Shown here: in pieces, positions 20,645 to 32,758 of the stretch
How the letters are laid out: the number at the start of each line of letters is the position of its first letter
How positions within the stretch are numbered: the stretch's first letter is position 1
Source: Pseudo-nitzschia pungens
Lineage: Eukaryota > Bacillariophyta > Bacillariophyceae > Bacillariales > Bacillariaceae
Direction of reading: 5' to 3'
Assembly (NCBI GenBank): GCA_037355855.1
Contig: CM074759.1
Span: forward strand, 8,370,001-8,434,000
Length of the DNA: 64,000 bases
The notes under the pieces: model-generated
What the model was told of the DNA's origin: nothing
Database searches by the model: none
What the model saw: only the letters and a program-made list of their open reading frames with translations
Program-made: the position numbers and the translations under genes

Positions 20645-23387
20645 GCCAACAATGATTCTTGCTGCTGCGTTCCGATTCGTATTCGACTGCTACGGTATAT
20701 ACTATACGTGCGGTGCGTACGGTGCGTGCTTCGTGGTGGATCGGATTGGATTGCTACCGTGCTGTATTGGTACCTCTATTCGTATTGCTGTGGATCCAAA
20801 AAAATGTTGAGAGAAAAGGAATTGTGTTGTCCGCACAATCCAATCAAGCTGATTGAGTTGATTGACAGTCGACTGGATCGCCATCGTTTGTCATTAGTTG
20901 GATGTCGGATACGTAGGGGAAGGTAACTTACTAGTCACCAGTACAAGTAAGATACGGTACCGGTAGGGTTAATCTTACCACCGGATCAATCTCATGATGC
21001 CAGTTTTGATGAATGAAGGGCCTATTGGCCTTCTCATTACGAAGATAAGGTTACGGTACTACGTAAGTCTTTTTTAAAAGCCTTACTTCGTAATTACTTC
21101 TACCGGTAAGGTTACTTCGTACTTACGGTAGGAATAATGTTGTTCTTGCTGTTGCATCATTTTTTATTTTCTAGTTACTGAATCTATCCATAACCTTACT
21201 GCAAAGAACAAACTTGTCAAAAAAAAATAATGATACCGTTAGACCAAATCCATCCTCCCAGTGAACAGGATCTTCTCCAAATCAGAAGACAAAGGATCAG
21301 CAACCCATAGGTTCCTAATACTACAAAATTCCTATCAGCTGTCCCCCGGTTCTACATCCCCATCTATTAATTTCTACGGAAACCTGGGGACAGCTGATAG
21401 GAATTCCGTAGTATTACTACTGGCAAATGAGCAATCAAGCGATCAACCCAGCAGCATTAGGAGTAGTACTAACATACTGCGATTAGTTCTAATGACACTA
21501 ATTACTAGTAGTAATCACGCGCCAATTGTTTGCTTCCTTGCTTCCTTCCTGTCTGCTAATTACTGTATTACTAGTAGTAGTAATAGTAGCAAAACCACAA
21601 ACTAAAGACTAAGGTTTACTGCGGTCAACATTAGTCAAGACGATGTGGTCAGATCGTAATCAAGTCGTACCGGCACACGTACGTTTTAGTACCGTACCAA
21701 ACTTCTCAAAAATGAATCGAACTTGTTTCCAGGAGGCTTGGAGGAACAATGTGCGGCTATTCATTGTTGCAGCAGAATTGTTTTTCGTTGTTTATATTGC
21801 GTTGCTCAATAGCGCAAGTGAGAACCCATTGGACTATCGGTCCCTTTCACACAAAAAATATCTTGCCATATCATTCGTGCTTCGAACGATACGCGGTATA
21901 TTATTTATTAGGCTATGAAATTGTAATTATACGACATCCAGTTCTTCCTCTTGCTACAATCACATTTCATTACGAGTGCGAAGTTGAGAACAGCACGGTA
22001 GCAAACCTTACGAGTAACCTTACCTTCTTTGTGAGCGCCACAAAACGAGGCTTTTGCTACCACTTTTTCTTGAGAACTACGGGTAATCTCACCAATACTT
22101 CATTCGTTGTCCCAGTTTCGGCATGTGATTAATAAGATTACTCGTACGAAGTATTTTCTTTTTGTTCTTTCCGTCCAGGCCCTAGAGAGAGGTTCTACCA
22201 GTAAGGCTTAGCTATATTATAAATTGGCTCGCGATATTCCTTGCTATCGTCATCTATCGCCTGACAGTAAACCTTAGTTTACCAAGTCAATTAAATTTTA
22301 AAACGTACTATCTCATCAATCGACTTGCAAAAGAATTATAATTGATAGAAATGGCACATATTTTGTCGCATATAATCACTAAAAAATGAGAATATCACGC
22401 TACTTGTTTCGCGTTGTAGGTCTCAACATTACGGTATGCAATTCCTACTGATCCTTATTTGTTGCAAAAAATAAATTTTCATGATCTCTGCGGAAGAACC
22501 CCTCTTAATAACCATAAGCAGACCCGTGCTATGTTCAGTTGTCATTATTGTACCACTCAAAAACATAACAAACGAAGAGAACTACGAACCGAATCATTAA
22601 TTATTGTACTACCGAAAATAAAGGTATACACGATTCATAACTCTGAATTATATTCAACGGCAGCTTTACAGTCCTTGAAAAAGTACTATCAGCCTTTCAA
22701 GAGAATATACCATCAAAAAAAGAATGCAAGTGGGACAACAATGAATTCGATTACGGTGCTCCGAATCATACACGTACATTCATCTTAACCCTACGACTGC
22801 CGTAATAAGCTCCAAACCCGACGAATTGCATCCGAATCGTATCTCGATCTGTATGTGGTCTCCAATACCACTCTTCGGCGAGTCTACATGTCTCACTATT
22901 GGTCGGATGAAGAATGTTTTACACATGCAATATTTTTGTCATTCCGCTTCCCACCCTTTTTCCTTACCGTATCAGTGAACCTCCCATCGTGCAAACTATT
23001 AATGTCAGTAATTCCGTCTCACTTCGTCGCGTGTTGTGAGAATCGGTGAACCGTCGTTCTTCTCCCTTGCGTTCGATTGATTGATTGATTGATTGATTTG
23101 ATTTTGATTGAGAGTGCATCACTGCTTCGGGGGTTGTGTCACCAACCCGCGATCACACACCAGACTCAATCTCATACGGTACTGCCTATTAAATACTAAT
23201 AATACCATACCAGTACGGTAACTTGCCGTGCCCCATACGAAGTAACCTTACTTCCGAACGTCTCGATGGTGACGAGACGAGAACGATATCACAACAGTAC
23301 CCACTCCTACTACTACTACCACTTCTTCTTCTACTACTATTAAAATCAAAATCAAAACGATACGATCGCAAAAATTGCGGCAAAACC
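20645..23387. other. Gene-poor AT-rich intergenic region with a MITE copy
   Basis: No gene is recognised over 2.7 kb. It contains the inverted-repeat element at 21316-21416 (listed separately) and many copies of the AACCTTAC/GTAAGGTT word (for example near 21060-21125, 22000-22030 and 22266). ACTAGTAGTAGTAA clusters lie at about 21500 and 21570, and a GATTGATT run lies at about 23080. Short open frames (for example 22459-22788) have no domain. Confidence 0.5.
21316..21416 (+). mobile_element. MITE-like inverted-repeat element, copy 1
   Basis: A 101-bp element whose left arm TAATACTACAAAATTCCTAT and following CAGCTGTCCCCCGGTTCTAC are mirrored at the right end, with a few mismatches. Between the arms lies a spacer reading CATCTATTAATTTCTACGG. 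It would fold into a near-perfect hairpin. The arms and spacer recur in three other places in the window (copies 2-4). No coding capacity. Confidence 0.85.
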
Positions 23388-23978
23388 ATGACAAAATCAA
23401 TCCGAAACCACGGCTGGGCGTGGCAACTGCTGGTGCTGGCAATGGTCCTGGTGGTCCCCTCGGCGTTTTCCAACCCCCGCTCCAAGTACAACGGGGACTA
23501 CACCCTCCTGGAAGTCTGGGACGAGAACGGGGTCCCGGTCTCGATCCAAAAACCCTACAAGGTCCGGATCACGGAACGGGACGACGCCTCCCACCTGATG
23601 CTGGGCGTCAAGATCGACAACTCGATGCGGTGGCCCCTCACCATACTGTACGACGAGGACCTCCTGGATCCGATCGCGCTCGACGGCATCGGCAGCGGCA
23701 CGAGCGGCGCTCGCCGCAACGCCCCGGTCAAGATACGCGTCGACCAGGGCATGTCGACCCGATTGATGCCCACCTACGAGGGCCAGGTCCTGGAGTTCTT
23801 TCTCGGCAAGTACATGCCCCTGATGACCCGGATCCACAAGGAGACCCGGGGCGACAAGCTCCTGATACTGTCGGCCTCGGGCTCGGAACGGGAAGCCAAC
23901 AAGGGAAAGATCGTCTTTGGGGTGGCGGAGGAGCAGGAACTGCGGAAGCGCCGCCTGCGGGGCGGCGGAACCTCGTGA
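23388..23978 (+). CDS. Small protein with N-terminal signal, possibly plastid-targeted
   Basis: A 196-aa ORF of unknown function. The N-terminus is a clear signal sequence (basic MTKSIRN, then the hydrophobic WQLLVLAMVLVVP) followed by SAFSNPRSKY. The SAF tripeptide at the expected cleavage point resembles the diatom ASAFAP motif, so the product may go to the plastid rather than be secreted. The mature part begins with an ordered region (GDYTLLEVWDENGVPVSI, KPYKVRITERDD) rich in beta-strand pattern and ends in an acidic then basic tail, EEQELRKRRLRGGG. The start is chosen because it gives the signal peptide directly. The flanking DNA has dinucleotide and AAGG repeats (23980-24005), so the gene boundaries are clear. 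No family is recognised. Confidence 0.65.
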   Translation: MTKSIRNHGWAWQLLVLAMVLVVPSAFSNPRSKYNGDYTLLEVWDENGVPVSIQKPYKVRITERDDASHLMLGVKIDNSMRWPLTILYDEDLLDPIALDGIGSGTSGARRNAPVKIRVDQGMSTRLMPTYEGQVLEFFLGKYMPLMTRIHKETRGDKLLILSASGSEREANKGKIVFGVAEEQELRKRRLRGGGTS

Positions 23979-25049
23979 GGAAGGAAGGAAGGAAGGAAGG
24001 AAGGACCGAGAGAGACGGGAAGCGAGATGTTTCTCATCGATATACATCGGTGCATCGGTGCATCGATCGATCGAGCGAAAAGGGTTGCGAGCGCTGCTGC
24101 CGCGGCTAGACACATACGAATCATACACACTATACAATATCATAACAATCATGCATCCTGCGGGGAGGGAAGGTAGGAAGGAGGGAAGGGAGTTGCATCG
24201 AACCAAATGGGTCACCGGCCCTGTTGTTGCAAGTAGAGTAAAGAATACATACATATATAATAATACTACACATGCATATGCACGTATTAGAATTCAAATC
24301 ATAATAATTAAATCTTGAAAATAATCTCAAAATAATAGAAGTACAACTGTAACTGCATGAATAGTGAATAGGTGATTTTAACCTTCTCTTGGAATGATAT
24401 TTTGGTTTTTTATTCCTTGCATCTCTCGCTGCTCTCCCCGCTCAAACACTCATATTGAGATAAAGCGACCGCTCCAAATTTTGGGTTCGTCGGTTTTGGA
24501 CGCGAAAATAAGGTTACTGCAGGAAGAACCGATGGACGCGTACGCTACGGTACGGTACGGTACGGGGTTAGTAGGAGTTTGGTCCCACAGAAACTCCATA
24601 GCCACGACCCATCCGGCGGTTTTCGGTTTGGGACAACGTGCCCCCCCTCGGGATGGAATCGATTGATTGATTCGTCCACAACACTGCGAAGAAGCTCGCT
24701 TGCCTGCCTGCCTGCCTATCTGCCTGTATAGAGGATTTGTTCTCTTGGCTTGCTTCCTTGCTTGACGGACAGAATGCACGACAGTGATTTTTCGCTTGGT
24801 AGTGCAGACAAGACACACCTCCCTGATTGTTTTTTTGTGGAAACTCCCACAGTGTGTGCCTGGATGCCTTCCTTCACACGAGTGTATGCATTATGCATGC
24901 AGGTATGCATACTGTGCATGCTTCTCTTTGCGTGTGCTTGCCTTGCCTTGCCTTACGGCAGTGTGCAGGATGTTGTTGCGAATGGCTGTTCCTCTTGGTG
25001 TACATTGCGTTGCGATGCGATGCGTTGCGGTAGACCCGACGCACCTCCC
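23979..25049. other. Intergenic, no gene seen
   Basis: It holds an AAGG run directly after the preceding stop codon, GATCGATC and CATCGGTG repeats near 24040-24070, a GGTACGGTAC run at 24550, CTGC/TTGCC tetramer runs (24700-24715, 24940) and GCATGC-rich sequence at 24880-24930. No coding signal was found. Confidence 0.45.
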
Positions 25050-27701
25050 TCACTGCCCCAGTGTCCGCAGCTCGTTCCAGAGAAGATCGAACAATTCAAT
25101 GGGCGGGGGATCCCTCTGGTGGTGGGGATAGTCTCCCACCAATCGATCGAGGGACCGGTGCGCGTGGTGACTAGTGTTGCTACTGTCGTGCTCTGCCTCC
25201 GTGCCCGCCCTCGCCGTCCTCGCAGCGGGGGAAGAAACGGTCGCTTTCGCCAGGTTCCGCACCGAGGGCACCTTCTTTCGGCGTGTCTGGGTGATGACGT
25301 GCTCGACGTGGTCGCACAGGGTTTCGAGGCCGGTCGTGTTGCCGCCACTGCCATTGCCATTGCCGCTGGCGCAAGCCGCCACCGCCTGGACCTCCGTGGC
25401 CTCCAGCAGCAGCTTGGCGGCCTCGGTCCAGAGCTCCCGGAGGAGGCGCTGGGTGCGGACGGTGGAGGCCGCCGACGCCAACGCCGATGGCGAAGTCGAT
25501 GTCGATTCCGGTGATGCCGATGTCGACGCCGACGTGGACAGCAGGAGGGCCTGGATCTGTCGGCATCCCTCCTTGTATTCGGCCACGTCCAGCCCAAAGT
25601 GAACGATCCGGGTCCGGAGGACGGGGCTTCTGGCAAGGGATTCGTCGCTGGGTTTGTATTCGTCGTTCTTGTGTTCGTCGTCGCCGACGACGACGCAATC
25701 GTCCCTGCGCTCGCGCGAGAGGCTCCTCCGGCTGCCGCTCCGGCACGGCAGGAGGGAGCTCTCTCCCAGGATGGATTTCTTCCAGCGCTCGGTCCGGGCC
25801 ACCGTTTCTTCCGTGAGAATGAGCTCGGCGTGCCCCAGGAGGGAATTCTCAAAGGCTTCCCGCATCTTGAGGGAAAGCATTCGTCTCCAGTGCTCCGCGA
25901 GCGCTTGGGACGACGCCCGGAACCGATGGGTCGTCCCGTTGCCGTCGACCAGGTCGAACTTGTCACCGCCGCTGCCGCTGCCTCGGTGTCGCTGGAGTTG
26001 TCGCTGGCGTTGGCGGTTTCCGATTCTGCGGGGATCGAGGAGGAGGGCGTCCACCAGGGGGATCTTGCCGTGGTACCGGGCCAGCTGGATGGTCCGGGTC
26101 GTGGTCGCGGAGGATGATTCGGTGGCGGACGTCGGTTCGACCTCGTCGGGCCGGACGATCCGTGGAACGTACCAGAAATCGTCCTCCGTCAGGACGCAGT
26201 AATGGCGTTTCCAGACGTGGGGATCCCGAAAGGACCGCTTCAGCAGGTACCCGGCCAGGGTTGTTGTTGTTGTTGTTGTTGTTGTTGCAGAGTCACCGAC
26301 GGTGGTGGTTTGGGGATGAACGTGCGACTGCGAGATTTGCAAGTAGCGGCGCCATTCCTTGGCGATCCGCTTCTTGGACAAGGGTCGTCTCGAGCGATCG
26401 TTGCGGTCCTTGGTGGTGTTGGATTTGGTTGCACCGACTGGTTCCGGCGTCGCATCCTCCTCCGTGGTTGCATCCCCCGCTGGTTTGGGTTCGGGGAATT
26501 CCCGAAACGGAGCCAGGGCGCGCTGCAGGAGATCCTCGTCGCTTCCCGGTCGTCCCCAACCGGCATCGTCGTCGTCCATGTTGCTGTTGTTGTTGTTGTA
26601 GCTGTCGTTCTCGTGTTCGTCCTTGCGAATGCCTGCCGAGTGGACACCGCGGCACTGAAGGCACCGTCCGGCCGCATCCAGTTCGAGCCGGTGCTCGAGT
26701 TCGACATCGCAATCGCAATCGTTTTCGCAATCGCAGTCGAAATCGCAATCCTCTTCGTCCTCGTCGGTCCAATCCTCGTGCTCGTCCTCCCCGTCCAGAG
26801 ACGTCACGTAGCCGTCCAGTTCCAGACAGCTCTCCATTACGGGTGTTGCTGCTGTTGCTGTTGCTGCTAATGCAGACGATGGAGATTTCGGTTCGGGAAT
26901 GCTCGGAACGTAGTACCAACGGGTCTGCGGGGCAATGGTCGGCCGCAGCTTGGAGGACGAACGCAACTGCGACCGCAGAGCAGTTCCGCGGTCCAATCCC
27001 CGGGACGACTCGTTTCGTTCGATGGACTCGTACCGCTTCTGCAGGTGCTCCTCGAGTTCCTCGAGGACCGACAGGCAGAGATCGTCGGGAGCCAGCGTCT
27101 TGACCACGTGAAAATCGTCCCCGGCCGCTGCGGGAAATCCAATGGTAGCAGCGGTCGGAGCAGCAGCAGCAGCGGCAGCGGCCACTCCCTCGGGCCAGCC
27201 AGGGGACCAATCGTCTCCGCCCGAGTCCAAAGCCGATGTGGAACCGCTCACGCTGCTGCCCCGGGAATCCCGCTCGTGCTCAAAGACTACGTAATCGCTC
27301 GGAACGGACCGGAGGGTTCCGACCAACACCAGGGAATCCCGTTGCTCGTTGTCGTTGTTATTGTCGTTGTTATTGTCGTGGTTATTGTGATTCTCGTTAT
27401 CGTGATCGTCGAGCGCGGGCAGGTTGAGGGTGGTCCGAAGGAGCCGGTTGAGATCGCGCGCGCGGGCGTTGGGAGCAATCTTGACGGGAGCTGATCCGGT
27501 GATGAGGGCGTGGTTGCGGGGTTTGCGTCGGGTGGTGGAACGGGGGGAAAAGCTTCCGTTCGAGGGACCGCCGTTGGCGTTTGCCGAACCGCCGCCGCCG
27601 CCAAACGAAGCAGAGGCAGAAGAAGAAGAAGGGTTTTCGAGCAATCGCTGCTGCCAGTAGATTCGGTGCGATTGCGATTGCGATTGCGTTTGCGTTTGCA
27701 T
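25050..27701 (-). CDS. Large low-complexity protein with a PH domain
   Basis: An 883-aa single-exon ORF. A pleckstrin-homology domain spans about residues 481-614: LAGYLLKRSFRDPHVWKRHYC forms the first strands, FDLVDGNGTTHRFRA the central strands, and SQALAEHWRRMLSLKM the closing helix with its conserved Trp. It is interrupted by a Ser/Thr-rich and a Gln/Arg-rich loop. PH domains usually bind phosphoinositides or proteins at membranes, so a membrane-recruited signalling or scaffold role is a reasonable guess. The N-terminal half is disordered, with runs of Q/S, N/D, A, and E/D plus a Cys/Asp patch (CDFDCDCENDCDCD). The C-terminal 270 residues are more ordered and end ELFDLLWNELRTLGQ. No catalytic domain was recognised. 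The gene is GC-rich and has long antisense open frames that are shadows. Confidence 0.75.
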   Translation of the reverse strand: MQTQTQSQSQSHRIYWQQRLLENPSSSSASASFGGGGGSANANGGPSNGSFSPRSTTRRKPRNHALITGSAPVKIAPNARARDLNRLLRTTLNLPALDDHDNENHNNHDNNNDNNNDNEQRDSLVLVGTLRSVPSDYVVFEHERDSRGSSVSGSTSALDSGGDDWSPGWPEGVAAAAAAAAPTAATIGFPAAAGDDFHVVKTLAPDDLCLSVLEELEEHLQKRYESIERNESSRGLDRGTALRSQLRSSSKLRPTIAPQTRWYYVPSIPEPKSPSSALAATATAATPVMESCLELDGYVTSLDGEDEHEDWTDEDEEDCDFDCDCENDCDCDVELEHRLELDAAGRCLQCRGVHSAGIRKDEHENDSYNNNNSNMDDDDAGWGRPGSDEDLLQRALAPFREFPEPKPAGDATTEEDATPEPVGATKSNTTKDRNDRSRRPLSKKRIAKEWRRYLQISQSHVHPQTTTVGDSATTTTTTTTTLAGYLLKRSFRDPHVWKRHYCVLTEDDFWYVPRIVRPDEVEPTSATESSSATTTRTIQLARYHGKIPLVDALLLDPRRIGNRQRQRQLQRHRGSGSGGDKFDLVDGNGTTHRFRASSQALAEHWRRMLSLKMREAFENSLLGHAELILTEETVARTERWKKSILGESSLLPCRSGSRRSLSRERRDDCVVVGDDEHKNDEYKPSDESLARSPVLRTRIVHFGLDVAEYKEGCRQIQALLLSTSASTSASPESTSTSPSALASAASTVRTQRLLRELWTEAAKLLLEATEVQAVAACASGNGNGSGGNTTGLETLCDHVEHVITQTRRKKVPSVRNLAKATVSSPAARTARAGTEAEHDSSNTSHHAHRSLDRLVGDYPHHQRDPPPIELFDLLWNELRTLGQ

Positions 27702-28397
27702 TGCTCCTTCGGATTGCCAAGCAACCTTAATTACTCGTAATTATTGACTCGTACGCGTAAGATTACCGTACTTCTAATTACGTGTAGTGGAGTTTCTGAA
27801 ACTTGCGATTGCAATTGCAATTGCGATTGCGTGGACCGCTGCTGCGTCAATGATGCCAGATGCCACGAAGTACAGTGAATTGCTATCGTATCGCAACCTT
27901 ACTTGAGCCGTACTCGTACGTAATTACCGGTACGATACCGAGCTTTGCTTCGTATGTTTCGCAATATTTATGGCCAACGCAACAACGTCCTTTGCCGAAA
28001 CCAACGTAAGGTTTACCACGAACGAAGGAGTGAATTAGGGAACGAGTGATGGAATCAATGAATCGACCAACCAACCAATCCACCCACCCACCCATCCATC
28101 CATCAACAATCAATCAATCAATCAATCAATCCCCGACCAAGTTCCAAATTCTTTTCGGACTGCCGAGTGCTTCACGTCCCCAACGCGGAATCGAATTCAC
28201 GTTCGAAAGGAGAAGAGCCGAACGATCCCAAAAAAAGAGAGAAGGAATCAATCAATCGATCAATCGAGATCAAAAGTTACTTCGATGACGTCCTATTCTG
28301 ATTGCTTCGAGCAGTAAAACGTACTAATTACGTATTTATTTGTCAGACTCTTCCGGAGGCGCCGTCGGGGAAGAAGTTTCGTGAAGTATTGTCGATC

Positions 28398-28530
28398 GCC
28401 ATCCGAACGAGCGACGGGGAAACAAAAGGAAACACCAAGGTTTTTTATTAAGCATCGGTCCACCATCCGAACGAGCGATGGGGAAACAAAAGGAAACACT
28501 ACGATAAACCTTACTGTAAGGTTTTTAAGC
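28398..28530. repeat. Tandem duplication of about 68 bp
   Basis: CCATCCGAACGAGCGA followed by GGGGAAACAAAAGGAAACAC occurs twice, about 68 bp apart. Each copy is followed by TTTTTAAGCATCG-like sequence and the second is followed by AAACCTTACTGTAAGG. There are single-base differences between copies. It is non-coding and looks like a local duplication. Confidence 0.75.
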
Positions 28531-29222
28531 ATCGATCCGAACTCCGAACGAAATGCTTTTGTCGAGACATATTGGGGGACGGGTTCGCTAAGCGCTTACC
28601 TTATGGTAGTCGTGGAGTGACATCCCAAAACACAAAGCGGGCACGCCGCAATTTATTGTACTTTTCATCGCAGAGACGTCCGGAATGACCGGCGACGGCT
28701 TCAACTTGAACGCGGGCACCCCAAAAACAGTGCCATAATAATAAGCCTTACTGAATGATCGAGAGACCAAACGTGATGCCGAATCGTTCGGTAACCTTAG
28801 GCAGACCTTAGGTACGTACTACGGACTACTTATCTTCTTCCATACATTCAAAATGTACGTTCGTACGGTAACCTTAGTCTTACCTGCGAAGGATCGGGAT
28901 CGATACGGCCCGGGACGAACTTGCCCCGGATTGATTCTTCGAATTTTGTTCGAACAAAAGAATTTCTCAACACCTTTCGGGAGAAGAACGGAGAGGTCCC
29001 TCAACGCTCGTATCTGTGCTTTGACATACGCAGCAATACAGAGATAAAGTCGGGGAAGGAAAGGAGAAGAATCACCATGACAAACACTTCCGGAACTTTC
29101 AGAACAAAGATCGACGCCACTTGATCGCTCGAAACGAAATCGGTACGGCACTTTCAGAACACAGGAAAACGTTACTCTCAAAATCAATACGTAGTATAGG
29201 TATGTTTAAGCCTTACCGGTAA

Positions 29223-29326
29223 CTTACTACAGAATTCCTATCAGCTGTCCCCGGGTTTCAGTAGAAATTAGTAGTCGGGGACGCAGAACCCGGGGACAGC
29301 TGATAAGAACTTTGTAGTATTAGTAG
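29223..29326 (-). mobile_element. MITE-like inverted-repeat element, copy 2
   Basis: The left arm TTACTACAGAATTCCTATCA and following GCTGTCCCCGGGTTTC are mirrored at the right end by GAACCCGGGGACAGCTGATA and AGAACTTTGTAGTATTAG. The reverse complement of its centre (CTACTAATTTCTACTGAAAC) matches the centre of copy 1, so it is the same family in opposite orientation. The 7-mer CGGTAAC stands on both sides (29217-29223 and 29327-29333). It could be a target duplication, but this word is common here. Confidence 0.85.
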
Positions 29327-29610
29327 CGGTAACCAACAACATAAGGTAACATGGTTGAAGTATCTAAAACAAATAACGCAACCGTATGTTGCTTTTTGGA
29401 ATAAAAAACTTGTACAGAACGTCTCAAAAGCAAAAAAGACATACCGCACCCGTCTTACCTTGTAGATTAAAATGGGTTCGGTACGTGCTTATCGTATCGT
29501 AGGGTTATGACGGTACCTTAATTACCGGTCTAAGGAAAAAACACATAGACCATTGACAAGAGTTAATTAGGTACAAACAAAGAACTCCAACTAACCCACC
29601 ACCATGACAT

Positions 29611-30195
29611 CTACCCTCAAAGCAAGCACCCACTCCCATGCCACCTTCTCCAACCTCCCAGGAAGAACATCCTTCTTCCTAGCCTCCTCCAAGAAGAAAA
29701 CCCAACAAAACCCAACACCTAACCCGCATTGGATCTGAGACTATCGTAGCCTCCGTCCAAAACAAACCATCCATGCGCTGGATCATCATCACCACCGACA
29801 ACCGCACCGCTATCATCCATAGCATCACCCTGACTTTTGCCAACGAGCTCATTGCCCTCCTTACCGATGACATCCACCGAGCAACCTACATCGAAATCCC
29901 CAACGACACCTTCACCAAAGTCACCGTTGGCCTCTCCTCTCCAAACATAACACCCCAGGAACCGAAAACTTCACCTCCATTGAAACCCCTACCCCATCCG
30001 AATGCCACAACCGCTCCCAACCCAAATCAACCCTCACGACCCTTGAACAACTTGACCTTGCCCCCAGCCACAACTCCCATGGCCCAACATTTGTCATCAT
30101 CATCCCAACAGCCTTTCCACTCGCCCCAGGCAAAAACTGTTGAGCCACGATCATGCTCAATGTTTGGTGTGGTGGTGGTGTTTTGTGGGGCGTAG
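29611..30195 (+). pseudogene. Possible decayed ORF, proline/threonine-rich
   Basis: An ATG at about 29604-29611 opens a frame (MTSTLKASTHSHATFSNL) that stops after about 45 codons. A second frame then runs from about 29735 to 30195, including MRWIIITTDNRTAIIHSITL and a P/T/N-rich tail. Codon usage looks coding-like (C in third positions), unlike the surrounding AT-rich DNA. One base shift would join the two. I cannot assign a family, and a retroelement relic is one option. Confidence 0.3.
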
Positions 30196-31051
30196 TAGTA
30201 CTAGTGTTCTGTGTTGTTGGTGTTTGTATCATTGTTGTTGTTGTTGTTGTTGTTGTTATTGGAGGTGATTACTTTTTCTTAGACCACCATTGTCGGTCAT
30301 TCACGTAGACAGCTTTAAGGCTCCCTCTGCTCTTTGCAAAAACAATGAGAATAGAATCCGTACTACCAAAGACCCCTGCTCAGCAACTCTGCCTACTACT
30401 AGTACTAATCTTACTCTACATTCTACTGTACCTGCTCCTTCCTCAATGCTCAGCTCTGTTCACTACGGCACTGGACAATGGTAGGCTTGGGTCAATGGTA
30501 CGGATCATATGATCCTATATTGCCTTTCGCACTTGCCTTGCCCTAAGAAGTTAATGACCAGTCCTTGGTCATGCCATATTCCAGAGTCCGTCGGTGTTGA
30601 ACTCCAACCCTGTTGGAGTTGAGCTCGACTCGTCATTGTTGGTCGGAAGAAGGCCAAGAAATAAGCACGTAAGTTACTCGTACTCGTAAACGTACAAACG
30701 TGTCGTACTCGTAATTTACGTAGTACCGGTACGTATCTTTTTGTGAGAAACACCAAACCTCAAAAAAAAATTATGTGACAAACATTCTTCCCAAACACCG
30801 AGGTCTCGATCTTGTTGTTTGAGATTTGAAGATGCACATACGGTAAGATTCTTCTTACCTGTAACCTTGCTCCGAATCATCCATACAAGTGCCGGTGCGG
30901 GAACCTGTTACTGTATTTGAACACCTCCGAACTGCAACCCGACCAAGCAAACGAAACGAAGGAACGGAACGGAACGGAACGGAAATCACAAATCACGCAA
31001 CAACAACAACAACAACAACAACAACATCATTAACAGTAACAGGCAACAACC

Positions 31052-32758
31052 ATGTTTTGCTCCAACGATCCGGACGAATTTTTCGTCTTCGTTGGCATTG
31101 CCATCCTCATCTCGGTCCTCCCCCTGGTGGCGCTGTTCTACTCGGCCGTCGTCTGGTTCTCGTATGCCTTTTACCGGGAAGTCCACTGGTCGGACAGGGA
31201 TTCCCTGTTGGCCATGGCCAAGCGGTGGATCCTCGTGGTGGCCTCGTGGGTCCTGGCCTGCGGCGTGGCGCTGGCCTGCGGCCCGTGCCGCGACGGCGAC
31301 GATCACGAGGGCAGCAGCAGCGAGGGCGTCATGGGTGCCACGCTGGCGGCGATGGCGGTCGCGGGGTTCGTCGCCATTCGCTGCGTGAGGGACACCCGCC
31401 GCGCCATGGTGGTGGGGGTCGAACCCCCCCCGGCAAACAACAACTTTGGTACGAACCTCCGGGGACGCTTCGTGGTGGTGACGGGAGCTAACAACGGAAT
31501 CGGCAAGGAGACGGCCAAGCTGCTGGCGGCCCGGGGTGCGACCGTGGCCATGCTCTGCCGGAACGCGGCGAGAGCCAAGAGGGCCGTTTCCGATATTCTG
31601 GAAGAGCTCTCCGTGAATAATAATAATAATGCTGGTGCTGGTGCCGATGACTCCAACGCCCTTGTGGTTTCGGAGGAGCTGCTGCCGGTGGTTCCGATCG
31701 ATCTCGCGGACCTGGCGTCGATCCGAACCGCCGTGACCGAGCTGAAGAAGCACCTGCGGATCCGGAGCGAACGAACGGGAAAGCCCGAATTCGTGCACGC
31801 GCTCGTGTGCAACGCTGGTGCGTATCGCGGCAACCAACCGTGTGCGGAAACCAATCCTGGTTGCGGACCGAAATAAGACGAAATGAAACAAACCGAAACA
31901 AATCTCATCACGATCTCCTCTCCTCTTTCCTTTTCTCTTCGTTTCGCTGCGGTGATTGTTCCGTTCGCATCGGTTCCTTTTCAATGCCGCCGGTCACTAG
32001 GTCTCATGATGGGAACCCAGTCCACAACCAAGGACGGGTTCGAGACCATGATGCAGGCCAACCACCTGGGGCATTTTTTGCTGACGAAACTGATGCTGGA
32101 GGAGGGCATGCTCCGGACCACTCCACCATCATCCGGTGATAATGATGATGGTGATGGTGATGGTGATGATAGCAATGGCGGTGGCGGTGGCTACGACGAC
32201 GAACCCAGCCGGGTCTGCCTTTTGACCTCGTCGACTTACGAATTCGCCGCCTCGTCCGGTGGCTTTGATTTCGAGGACCCATACTGTAGCAATGGAATCC
32301 GTACCTACACACTCTTTGGACAATACTCCATGACCAAGCTCGCCAACCTGTTGACGGCACGGGAACTGGCGAGGCGGTACAACGACGAAAACAATAAAAA
32401 GACCGCGCTCGCCGTCTTTGCGGTCCACCCCGGCATCGTCCGGACCAACGTTACGTCCAACATGAACTGGTACTGGCGGCTCGGAAACTTTGCCTTTGGA
32501 TGGATCGTCGCCTCCCTCAGCAAGACGGCCGAGGAGGGGGCCTACTCGACCGTCAAGATGGTCCTGGCGCCCCTTTCCTCCCAGCTGCCCTACTGGAAGG
32601 AGGGATCCTACGTCGTGAACGGTCGGGCCCGGTCCGACGTTCACCCCTACGTGAAGCAGAGCGGGGACGACGCCAAGCGGCTGTGGGACTGGAGCGAGGA
32701 ACAGCTCGCGGGAGCCAACAAATCAGCGTTGGGAAGGGACGAAAAGAAGGAGCAATGA
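31052..32758 (+). CDS. Membrane-bound short-chain dehydrogenase/reductase, retinol-dehydrogenase-like (two exons)
   Basis: An NAD(P)-dependent oxidoreductase of the classical/atypical SDR type, closest in pattern to RDH11-14/WWOX-like enzymes acting on lipophilic alcohols or ketones. Exons are 31052-31817 and 32001-32758 (183-bp intron, donor GTGCGT, acceptor CACTAG); about 507 aa. Two or three hydrophobic segments in the first 110 residues (for example FVFVGIAILISVLPLVALFY) should anchor it in a membrane. The cofactor loop is VVVTGANNGIGKETA (144-151), and the CNAG motif is rebuilt across the splice. The catalytic set is Ser332/333 in LLTSSTYE, Tyr364 and Lys368 in QYSMTKLAN. Later FAVHPGIVRTNVTSNM fits the family's PG motif. 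Asn and Asp/Gly repeat insertions lie at about 188-195 and 301-318. The true substrate cannot be read from the sequence. Confidence 0.88.

Larger units (their letters stand above)
27702..31051. other. Long intergenic region with repeats and a decayed ORF
   Basis: No intact gene is recognised over 3.3 kb. It holds a GCGATTGCAATT run near 27810, GAATCAATCAATC runs (28100-28130 and 28245), a 70-bp tandem duplication (28400-28530), MITE copy 2, a possible decayed ORF (29611-30195), a GTTGTT run near 30233-30255, and GGAACGGAAC and CAACAA runs just before the SDR gene. Confidence 0.5.
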
